The position numbers and the translations under genes were made by a program. DNA of 64,000 bases from Pelodera strongyloides (Eukaryota > Nematoda > Chromadorea > Rhabditida > Rhabditidae). The notes beneath the pieces are model-generated. The model saw only the letters and a list, made by a program, of their open reading frames with translations, had not been told where the DNA came from and searched no databases. Where the stretch lies: NCBI GenBank assembly GCA_036852015.1, contig JAANDG010000034.1, forward strand, positions 124,001 to 188,000, given 5' to 3'. Each line of letters starts with the position of its first letter. The stretch's first letter is position 1. Of the stretch, positions 1 through 12,300 are shown one piece after another.

Positions 1-100
1 TTTCCTGAAAATATAATTTTTCGCCCATCCAGACTCATTGTCAGAAAAAAAGTCTGAAACAATCACAGCCTAATTCCAACAATAAAGTCTAAGGGATCAG

Positions 101-219
101 AGGCCATATTCACCACTAAATTCCCCATGGGTTATTCCCCGTCTTTTTCTCCACTTAAAGGTTATTTCTGTCCCCAGGGAATATTTCCCCGAGGGAATCG
201 GCGTGGTGAATATGGCCTG
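101..219. repeat. Palindromic MITE-like repeat, family G copy 1
   Basis: The ends are inverted copies of AGGCCATATTCACCAC and GTGGTGAATATGGCCT. The interior contains CCCCGTCTTTTTCTC and the motif TTTCCCCGAGGGAATCGG. A second copy lies at 46952-47068, inside an intron of the carboxylase gene. It is a non-coding dispersed repeat lying just before the first catenin exon. Confidence 0.75.
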
Positions 220-389
220 AGGAGTGCAGACCTATCTATATATGTTGACTTTGGACATATGGGCAGTAACATCCTTTGATCCTGAACTAATGCCTTCTTA
301 TTAACTCTTTTTACTTCACTTTGACGCGTAATTCTGATTGATTTCGTATATTTGTGCAGTGATATTTGAAGTTGTCCAATTCTAGACCT

Positions 390-3300
390 ATGCCCAACGT
401 TAAGTGGAAACATGTGCATTGGAATTCGCGAAAACTTGGACGAAGTGTTTCTGAAGACAAACTCAAAGAACACGGTGGTCTGTCGGACTTTGAACCCGAA
501 CCCGAAACTGACCATTTCCCTTTAAATTCTGAAATATCTACCAAATTCAAAAACATTTCTGATACCAAGGATAAATCAGTCTCGTGGGAGTTGCCCAAAT
601 CTGAGGGGAGCAAAAGAAATGGGCAGAGCTATATTCAAGCAGATCCGTGGCCATCTTTTGACGAAGAAGACTACGAGAGAACTTATTATGTGAAGCCGAA
701 GAAATATTTTAATAACACTGAATCTGAACCTCAACCTGCTAGACCACCCGCGCGAAGTCGTAAGGAGAGCTATGACCAGCAGCGCAATCGGCAAGGCTCT
801 GGACTGTCATCCGAACGGTCGAGGGTTCGAATCCATCCGGAGGATTCCCAGAGAAGACCTTCTTTTCGAGAATCGTCGGAAGAGTTTTACGAGCGATATC
901 GCTGGCGAGAACGCAAAGAATCTCCGAGAGTGATAAAGAAGTCGAAGCGACGTGTTGTACGAAGAAGTACTTCACGTACAAAGATAATCATTCGAAGGAA
1001 GAGTAGCTCACCAAACAGGGCAAAGGACACAAATGATGGTAATTATTAATATCGTTAAAGCGGTATAACCCGTGGTTAGCTCGTTGCTGGACAACTGCAT
1101 TCTCGTGTATTATATGCCATTCGGTGCCGGAAATATCCAAGAGGGCACCTAAATTTGCATATCATACATGGAAATATAGTGGCCCATGGTTTACAAACCA
1201 CGCATCATACCGTTTTAATAACGATGGCATAGTTTGGCCCCATTTTTCTCCCTTTTTAATCAAAAAGTCATGGCAACGGAATGCCGTGGACATTATTTTG
1301 AATCTCATAGGTTGACAAGGTGCAATGTCTCCACTAATTTTGCATAATCGTTAGCTCGCAGTCGATGTGTCAAACTGTCTCACTCCATAAGTATAAGCTT
1401 TTGTTTACCCAACCCTGTTATGGATACCCTTCCCCATGGTGTGCACATATCTGTGAATAAGGGTATGTGTTGTATACATTCTCTCGTGTTCTCTCTCCGC
1501 GCGTTAGGTGATTAAGATCTCTTCCTTAAATCTCTGTAGCTCTTTTACTATCAATGTCTAATATCTATGTCTAGTGTCTGCATCTCTATTTCATATCTTA
1601 ATCATGATCTTTCGCATTTGTCTTTCTCTTAGAATCTCTCCATTTTATGCACTCTATACAATGGTGACCCCTCGACCATATGTGTTCCAAACTGTGTGAG
1701 TTGTCCATACGCTCCGTTCCTTATTTTATTAACTTTTTTTATTTCTTCACACTCGTGTCTTGCAGCTGTCAATCTGTGTACTTTAGGCCTATCTGCAGAC
1801 ACTCGACCCTAATTTACACCCTAACTTTAATTTGCAGTATTTAGTGTGTAGTTCATTGTTTGCAGAGTTATTCGCAATTACTTATACCGACAGTTTTTTG
1901 AATTTTCTACCGACTGAGACATATAGGACGTTTTTTTATTCCATAAATTTTATGATTTCCTAGTTATAATTCTCTTTTTGATTTTAGCTTTGCCTTATGC
2001 GAGTACCTTTAATAATAATGTTTATTGGAATACAGCAGAGCATAACAAACCAAAAGGTGGCTGTTAAATTGTCTTGGGTTCTGAGTCCTGACAGCGCTGT
2101 GAGTGACGTGGAGTAATAATAAGTAGTTCCTGCGATTAGGTTGTATATTTCACAGACCGCGGAGTCAATGGTATATTATTTATTTAACTCTTACCTATTA
2201 TTTACAATCAAGAATTCCGGAGGAACAAATTCTATGATCAGACACTAGACCATTTCAAAAGTATTTCAAAAGTAGAAAATAAATTAACTCTTAAAACTGC
2301 AGTGTATTTTGGTTGATTGTAATTTTTATATTCAACTACACATTAATTGTTCAACATATAGAAATGCGTATTATTGCTACAGCACAAACTACTTTTCAAG
2401 TAATATTTTAATCTTTTTGAAACAATTTTTTGATAATATTCTCTTTAGTGACCAATTTGGAGGGCTGCACGGGCGCCATTCAGTTGCGGGTCTCAGCTGC
2501 CGGGCAAGAGGGCTTTGGCCCGCCATCCGCACCCTCGCATACCGTTTATCCGGCAGAGACGCAAACGCAAGGTATAGTGTATAGTTTCTACTTTATACGT
2601 AGATTGTACATTTTGTTTTTATTTATTCTTCATATCGTGTAACATGTTCGACAAGTTTTCTACCAATTCGTACAGATATATGATAGATATCGGCTATCCC
2701 AATCTGTCTTTTTCGTGAGAACGTTTTCACAGTGGGTGGGCTGGGGGCGCGCGCTGATAAATTTTATTTTATTTGAGAGAGCGAGAGTCAGAGACGTGTA
2801 GATGAAAAGAGAGAGAGAGAGAGAGAGCGAGAGAGAGTGTGGGTCGAGGGGAGAGCAGAAAGAGTCAGAGAGGGAACTAAAAAAGCTATAGACTTACACT
2901 AGATTGTTCATGATTAATTCTTGAAATGTACAAGAATACAACTACATCGAGTCCCTTACGCTTACCATTAGAAACTTAGAAAATATCATAATTGAAAACA
3001 ACTCTATGACTTACAAAATATTAAACACCAGCCGTTCGAAGAGCCCTACGGGCTCTTCTCCGACTGGAGGAATCGGCCTTCGGCCGATTTTACACACTGT
3101 TCAAAAAAAACTTTCATTTACGTTTATGTGGAAACGTATAATTTGGTTCTGGACTTCAGCGTTAGCAAATCATGCAAATTTGCTATCGCACTTCTCTTCT
3201 CCTATAATATCTCCTGTAATATCCTCGACATATAAGCTAGCATAGCTCAACAGGTAGAGCGTTGGACTGTGAATCGAGAGATTGTGTGCTGCTGTGGGTT

Positions 3301-6300
3301 CGATTCCCGCCAACGGCGAAGATTTTGTATGTTCTCTTTCGATTGTGAAAATTTTCTTTATGAAAGGATTTCGTTATGTTCACACAAACAAAAAAGTAAA
3401 CTCTTCTCCTTTATATAATAAGATACGAAAATTCTGCAACATTGTAGTTAGAGACACCTTGGTCACTGATGGTTATACTATACTACATTACAACTTCACG
3501 CGCAATCGTTGCATATAATAGGGTATCAAATTACATGTTGCACTCAAATCTACGGTCTAATAATTTTGACGTGTAAGCCCCGCATATTCATATTCCTAGA
3601 TATTTCTTCATATGCCAAAATATAAACTGAATTTTATCTAATTGATCATTTAATAAAGATCTGATAATCAAAATACTATTATTTCGTCATATTCATGTTG
3701 ATAGTCTTTTCTACAATGAGACACCTGCACCCAGTCTGTGATGTTAACTTGTAAAGCACAAAGGGAATAACCAAATTATTGCCCCGAAGTGCTATGCTTT
3801 ACTCTTATATTCCCTTAATGTTCCACTATGGTAATCAGCCGCCTATTGTCGTTCATATTCCATATGGGTGCCGAATTGAGATACATATTGTTTCCCAAAG
3901 TGCTTATTATGGTACGTTACCGTTTGGTTTGAGACATTAGGGGGTAAGATGAAGTATTTCAAACAGATCCATAATTTACCTTTACGGCGTTATTGTTTAT
4001 GGATTACCAGAAGAGAAAACACTGCATAGGAGAAAATAGATATACTTGATGTGGCTGCTGAAATTCTCTTGCTAGGTAGTCTGCTTCTGGAAGCCTAAGC
4101 CTAAGCCTAAGCCTAAGCGCTACTTTTTGTCATTAAATTATCAGGGTCATTTCGGGAATTCCATACTTTTGTTGCATTTCTTCGGTGTAAGCAAATCGAT
4201 GAAATCGGTATTATCGTTTCCAAGAAGTTATAATATTGCGAACCCGGGTAGATATGCCCTTTTTCCTCAAGCCTTAGAGTCTACAAAAATGGTTCCTTTT
4301 CTAAATCGTAATGTCCTATAATAACACATGTCGACAGGAAACAGTTGGTAAAGTTTTGCTGCTTGAAATGAGGTGAGGGGGCACATGCTACTATAACTGG
4401 ACGATATTCATACTATTTACTATGCAAATTATCTTACCGTATTCCAGTATCTGGTGTTCCCTTACCTCCTGGACGGCCTACAGTTACTGCTGTAGACGGA
4501 CAAAGAGCTACGATAGAATGGGAAGCGCCGCCCACTGATACACAGGGTGCACCATTGGCTGGGTAAGCAAGTACAGTTACTAAGCAAGTACTGTAATAAT
4601 TTATTCTCTTGCAGTCTTGTGAACTTCTGTAACTAATACAGTTTTTATGACAAAGAACTTGGCCATATAAAGTATCATAAAAGAGTCATTGTATCATGAT
4701 ATTCAGAATTAAGAAGCTTGCAGAGAATCATTTTTTAGTAATGATTAACTGCGAAGTTAAATATTCCAGTTATCAAGTTGAATATCGAGTGTACGGTACC
4801 ACGGATTGGATTGTTGCCACGGACACGTGGATCACGCAGAACAGATATACTGGTGGGAGGATCTTGCTTTTTTTTTGTTTTCAGTCCTGGGTCGTGTCCG
4901 TTTTTTTGGGGAAAAGGCCCGTCAAAAAAGGCTTTTACCTCTGATATCAAAAAATTTTGTTTTATGCGCTTATGGTACATGAGTATTACTGATTAAACAA
5001 ATGTTTAAAATAATAAAAGTAAACATACAACATTTCCAGTCGACTCGCTCCGACCGAACGGCGTCTATGAATTTCGAGTACGTGGAAGGAACGCAGACGG
5101 AATGGGGGCCCCGAGTAGAAGTAGCGGTCCCACTCATATTAAGGTGGGGACTATTTTATCGATTTATTTATTGATGATAACTTTTTTTCTACCGTATGTC
5201 TCTGTCTATAACGATTACATCTTTGCGTGTTCAATATTGTCTCATCATTGAATAACTGGTTTCTCTTTTCCCCGTTGGATTTAGGCTTTTATAGTGTTTA
5301 GTGGCGGCTTATTTGTACACATAGTGAGCGCAATTTTATCTACATTTCTATTATATTCCCTTGTAAATTATGTTTACTGACACTGAATTCGAGGCTGAAT
5401 CCGATACTGAATACCTAATTACCATAAAAGACACGTGTGATATCACTATTACTGTAAATCTGCTATCTGAGGATGAAGAGAGTGAGGATAGCGAAGAGGT
5501 AGGATAGAGAGATACAGAGGACGAGATACAGAGGTTAAAGAGAGAGAGAGAGAGATGCGGAAGTAGAGACAAAAGTTTCACTTGTTATTGCATAACAAAT
5601 ATAAATGCTCAGAACTTGCATAGGTGTAAATTCGTAGATTCCATTTTTTTGCTGCTTGTGCGGCTTGTGGTAGCCGTAGGACGTAGGAGACCAAAATTGC
5701 CAGTCATATTCAATGGAGAAAATAAACTGGCAACTTTACATCTGCATTTTTTTTTAGAAACAATTGTAATTGCAAATTTCAGCCGGCTGCACCAACACGA
5801 ACAGCAGCAGGGGGAACAAGGCCCGTATCCGAACGGATACCGGTGCCTGGACAACCACAGGTAACATAATTATATCAGATAATTATATCGTAATTATCTT
5901 ATGATCAATACCGGTTTGATTTGAACTAGAGTAGCGTAACTCATCTAAATGGTCTAATTGTCGCCGGGTTGCATTTACAGTCATGAATAGGGTCACTTAC
6001 TTTACTATCTAAAATAATTTCATGCTAAGCCCTAGAACGAGTTTAAAGCGGTAGGACACGTTGTTTTACAGCGCACTGGACGTATTCACATGTATTGTAT
6101 GCAAGTATGTGCCCGTCTGTGTCGGAAGGGCAAGTATCCCATATTCGTACGCTTGGGTAAATTACACATCAGACACCTTGCTCTCACAACTCCAATGAAT
6201 ATGAAGACATTAATTTCAGATAGTAGAATATGACATGGATTGGGTTAAACTCGAGTGGGCGGAGTCTTCGGAAATAGGCGGAGCTTATATAGTCGAATAT

Positions 6301-9300
6301 CGGGAGGTGGGAGATCCCAGTTGGTATGCAGCCACAACACAGGCACTCCCACACAACTGCATACAAGGTATTCTAGTTTGGAAGGGGAATTTTGTAGTTT
6401 GTAGCTTTTATGACAGTTTTAAGATGACGAAAGCTTGCTATTCCCAAGGCAGTGAAAGTTAGACACGGTTGTTTCAAAGTGCAAATTTATAGTAACCATA
6501 AATAATCTATGGAGAAACTTACGTAAGCTAACTGCTACTGATAAGGCTGGGGAGGCGGACAACCCTCACGAAAAAGTTACACTCTAATAGTTTACTTTCA
6601 GTCGAGGGTCTCCGGCCAGGCAGTAGCTATGAATTCCGTGTGCTTTACGTCATCGATGGCCTTTTCTCCCAACCGTCGGAAGTTTCTGAGATTGTGAATC
6701 TGAGACCGCTGTGGAAGGTTTCTTTTTATTTTTTAATGTTTTCATTCTTTTAAAGGGAGAGGCCCACGAGAGAAAAGTTGTTCTTAATTTACTTGAACAA
6801 GATGTACGGAATTTCAGAATTATTACTGTGAAAACCGCATTTCTTTATGCCTAGAACTCGCAGAGATATTTCGTGGCAAACAGTTCGGCCAGTTACCGTA
6901 GTCAGAAGGGTTAAAATGCGTTTTTACGGTTTATAGGCATCCATTAGCATTCTTTCTCTACGTAATAATTGTTAAACGAATGAAGAACATTACTACCATT
7001 ATAGCAAAGCGCTGAGAATACTTTCATACCCTAAACGAGCAAAAATATATTCTGACTACTGTACCTGCACGAACTGTTTGCCGGGGAATAACTCTGTGAG
7101 TTCTAGGCGTAAAGAAATGCGGTTTTCACAGTGATATTTCTGAAATTCCGGATATTTTCTTCAAGAAAATTAAGAAAAACTTTTCTCTCGTGGGCCTCTC
7201 CCTTTAACACAAAATTATATCGCATTGGTAGTTCAAGTTTTCAGCAACTATGCAGGATGTTGGATGTTTCAACGTTTAATTATCAAAAAAAAATTCACGG
7301 TAAATAATCCGTTGTGTCTAGAGATATGTTTGAAAAAGGTTGTAGAATATTTTGGTGGGCATTGCATGAAATTTATATTATTCACAAGCACTAAATCTAA
7401 TAAGATATGATAAAATCGGAGACAATTTGCCCACACAGGAGTATGAATGTGGGACACGAAAAAAAAAGTAAATTTTTGATAATAATTTAAAGCGATATAA
7501 CGGCCAGTATGATGGACAATTTGATTCCCGTCTGTTGTATGTAAAATAATATAATTAAAATAAAAAATCACACGATATCGCGCAGTTATTTGCGTTACGT
7601 GGGAATACAGCGCCCATCATAGTTTCAAAAACCGCATGTTGTACAACTTTATAGCATTCAATTATTATTCAGGGTCCCGCTGGGCGAAGTGTCCCATCTC
7701 GTCCCACAGCTCCAGAATATTTGGAAATTGACGGCGATCGGATAATGTTATGCTGGCAACCGGCGCAATCCACACTCCCGGTCCTTGGGTAAGTCTTAAT
7801 CTCGTGCGCATTACTTAGTCGTGTGCCATATCAGTGCGGGGCCAGAGCCGCACTGGTGTCGTTTTACTTGAGCGCCAGGCGAGAGCTGTTCCGTGCCACA
7901 ATAGTGCTATTCTTTTGCAGGTACGATGTCGAATTCCGTGATTTTCAACAAGATGCGAATTGGTACAAAGTCAACGATTCCCCTATTCATTCGTGTAAAA
8001 TGACAGGTACGTTGAAATAATAAATATTGAACTTGTATTTTTTTTGTTATCGCTCGGATTTCTGAATTTGATGTGGATTGTTCTTTAGATTTTGCTTTCA
8101 ACCGTCGGTTATTTATAACCTTTCAAGTACATCTGTTCCCATTGATTACTTGAGTCAACTGTTGATCCTCCAACCCTAACTTCAATAAACAATTCTATGG
8201 TTAAAGCGAAATACCGGCCGGTTTTTGAAACGTGTCGTGGACAACTGAATTCTTACGTATTTATGCTAATTTTCTCGAATTTATCTTGATTTTTTATTAT
8301 AATTTATGTTCATTAGCATAGGCTGCATAAGAATGTTGTGTACTCGATGTGTTTCAAAAACCTAATGGTATTTCGCTTTAAATTCGAAATTTCAATCACT
8401 AATTTGCTTATTTAGTTGGTGATCTGATAGTTGATCATGAGTATCAATTCCGTGTGATCGCCCATAATGTGAGTGGTTCTTCCGATCCCTCCGAAGCCTC
8501 TCCTCCAGTCACAATCCAACCGAATCCAGGTGGGTTTTTTTTTATTGATTTTATTGATTATTCTAATTTATATTAACGAAATATCGCCTGATGTTATCGA
8601 TCGTTTGGGTAATTCGATCAAGAATATACTTGTATGTATACTAATAATTTACAGTGGTATTCAAAACTTGCCTCATATTGGTATTACATTGTTTTTTGTA
8701 GTTGTGGATGCGTAATACATTCTTGATTTAATTCAGACGGAGACGTAAAGTTTGTCGAGGCGGAGCGTTTCGGAGCGATTCGTTTACTACAAGAAGAAAT
8801 AGTGAGGGAGAGCCCTCCCTTACCCGATAGGGACGACAGTCCCCCACCACTCAGGAGAGGCAACAATTATGGAAATTGTGAGTGCGAAATCAATAACTAC
8901 AGTAACCAAAATTGTATTTTATCAATTTTTTTTTGTGCGGATCTTCTTGGTCAACAAAATGTCATCATTAAGTTTTATTTTAAATTTATTTAATATTATA
9001 ATCACTTAATTACAGTGCAATGGCGCGATCCGAACTTGCGTGAGGTTATCGATTACTTGGGCAATTCGGACAAGGACAAGCAGAGAAACGCGAGTGGATA
9101 CTTGCAACATCTGACATACAGTGACAACCTCATCAAGGAGGAGACAAGGTTCGACACTTTATTGGAGTTTAAATTGGTGGAACTATCATTTTGATAATAA
9201 TCATCTAAATTATCTAATATAATTTATCTGAAACCTACGGTTCCTGATTTACTGCATCTTTTACAACGTGATCGTATTCTCTCTCCCTCTCTCGGAGTGT

Positions 9301-12300
9301 AAAAAAATGTTTAAGAAATTTCTGCAAATTACGGTAGTTTTGTCATCTTTCAGGGAAGAAATATCCGCAAAATACGGAAGTTTGGTCTTTCAGGGAACTC
9401 GGCGGAATTCCAAAGCTGGTGCATCTTCTGAAGAGTGACGACGCAGCAATACAAAAGAACGCGTGCGCATGCCTAAAGAATCTCTGTTACGGCAAGGAGA
9501 ACGACAGGAATAAAGTACGAACATTTCAGTTTTTCTTAGCAATGATTGGAGCTTCGTAGTTTATGTATTCTTTTTTGTCCTTTTCTAGTATGATTTTCGG
9601 GCGTATCAATGGAGTTTTTACCTAATTCGTTCAAATTTCGATGATATAGTTTTATGTAGTCGAACTTTCTACAATATCCATCCCAAAAAAGGATAAGATA
9701 AACTTGACAATAAATGTTGTTGTTTTAGTTGGCTGTTCTGGAATGTGATGGAATCCGTATGCTCTCCGCCCTCGTTCAGACCACCCACGATGCTTCGGTC
9801 AAGGTGGGGATAAGTTGCTCAAAGTCTTGGAGAAAATAAATATCTTAAACGTTGTATTATAGAATAATAATATAATATTTATTACATAAGTAAAATTGTT
9901 CCACTTGGGTACAGTACGCACTGGAATTGTATTCATTTAATGTGGATTACTATTGTGCTGTAGGTCCCCGAATACTTATAGAGCTTTTAAGTGCACGTTC
10001 GCGAACGTGGAAAGCGCGAAAGTGTAATTCAACACGTTCGCCGAATTCCATGTATAGCACGGTGCAAAACCGGTGCGCACCTATATACTCAACTGAAAAT
10101 TGGTGCATTTTGTGTCTTCGTGCTGAGACTTTTATTTGCGCTCATACTGTAGTGAGTTTCAAAATCCGCTTATACATGGAACGCGAACGTGCACTTGAAT
10201 TACAATTTCGCGCTTTCCACGTTCGCGAACGTGCACTTAAAAGCTCTATAACGCTAACACTGTTATTCCTTAGGAGGAATCGACTGCTGCATTGTGGAAT
10301 CTTTCATCAGCGGATCCACTGAAAACTGTTATGCTCGAATCTGCTGCAGATCCTCTTGTTCAACAGGTTTGCTCTTTAATTCACTAAATGTAATTTGGTT
10401 TGATATTTTATAGAGATACATCATCACATTTACCATAAGAATATTATTTGCTCAATGAATATTTGCTAAAATGCTCAATGAATATTTGCTAAAATTTGCT
10501 CAATTACAATTTTAATAAACTGATTTTAACAAGGAAGAAAGTTAACCTGAACAATACGATAGTGAGCAGAAAGGAGTACTGAAAGGGTAACATGACTGAA
10601 ACGCTGACGTAATGCGTAGTGTATGAACGCTGGACGCAGATTTTCTGTGGGTATGTAAACCGGTGCGTCGGCTTTCTGATTGTGAGCAGATTGGCCCCAC
10701 CCAACCTGAAGGCCAAACGCTGGCCAAGCTGGTTACACAAGGCCGTCAGCGGTATCGATTGATACATCTTGTGGAGTGTGTCGTTTATTTCACCCTATTC
10801 CTTCAGGTTGTCGTCCCCGGAAGTGGATATGTGCCACATGGAGTGTCTTCTGGATTTGATCAATTGAGAAACTTGAATAGTAATTCCGCCCTCTTCAAAA
10901 ATGCAACTGGAGTGTTGAGGTATTGATTTCTTGGTCCAAATTATGTGTACGATTTGAGTGTATTTTAGGACTTTCAACTAAATTAGTTTATTCCACTAAA
11001 AAGATGTAGTTACTACTCTGAAAATTGGGTATATCAGTGGGATTGTAGAGTGTTTCAAAACATACATGTATGTCAGCTAATATATTTCTCTTAGTGTCTT
11101 TCTCTCGTTCAGAAATATCTCGGCTGCGAATGCTGCTGCACGACAAAAGTTGCGCTTCAGTCCTCACTTGATTGAATCTCTGATTCATTTCTTGACCACG
11201 GCGATTCAACGGGGACAAGTCGATTCTCCAGCTGTTGAGAATGTGGTCTGCCTGCTCAGGAATCTCAGTTACAGGTAGAGACTTTAGGTTTAGACTTTAG
11301 GCAGGCAGACGCTAAAGTCAAATTTTCATATCTACTGATTCTGATGCATACAATCGACGTACTTTCTTTCTTCTGCTTTTGTATAAAAACTATTGTCTCG
11401 TAAAGCGATATATCCGCCGGTTTTTGAAACGTATGATTAGCAACTGCATTAACATATATTGTATGCCAATGAGTATAACACAGTATCGCACTCCAAATAT
11501 ATTTCATCGTTCGACATACGTTTCAAAAACCGGCTGTTATTGAATTCTTTAAAATCGTATTGTACCACTTTGGAAAATTTGCATATGATGCGCAACTGCT
11601 ATGTATTCTACGCAAATTTGATGCCCGTCCGGTGAGCTTCCTGCACCAAATTTGCATAGGATACATAGGATTTGCGCATCATATGCAAATTTTCCAAAGT
11701 AGGTACAATACTGCTTCAAATTAAATTGTAGGATCCAAGAAGTAGAGGATCCCAACTACGATCCGTCCAAGTACCATTTGGAAGCATCGAAAGGAAGGAG
11801 TAAAAGTGCCCCTTCTGGAAGTCCGAAACTGAAGAAGAAAGAAAAAAAGAAGAAGGACAAACCAACAGCCATGCCACAGGTTGGAACTTTTTTTAGATTT
11901 GCAGATAATATAATTTGAAGGGGTACGGATATTAGGTATAGATTTCAATAGTATCATTTATTCATGCCAGCGCAACAGTTTGGCACAGTAGTACGCTACG
12001 ACACCAGTTACCATATGTTACACATCGGCCCACTACGGTACATCATGGAACAATTCACCCCACTCGACAGATTCATCCCATTAGATTCACCTCAATTGAA
12101 TTCCTCTGAGGCTGAGTCTGAATTGAATTGAAGTCTATGAATTCTACTGATATTGAATTATATTGCTATTTTAATATTCACAATAACAAATACAAATTTC
12201 GTTAATAATTTTTATTTGATGGTGGCAGGTTGTTTAATTCGACCTAAACCGCAAAAGAATACTTGCTTGCCGGGCTGTACAGAATGTCCACTCGAAATAC

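Noticed and set aside
34..359. Earlier catenin coding exon
   Set aside because: All three frames after the acceptor at 359 hit stops before ATG 390, and upstream DNA is mostly the family-G repeat.
3236..3318. Functional tRNA-His gene
   Set aside because: The acceptor stem does not pair, the variable region is too long, and the segment is embedded in a two-copy repeat.
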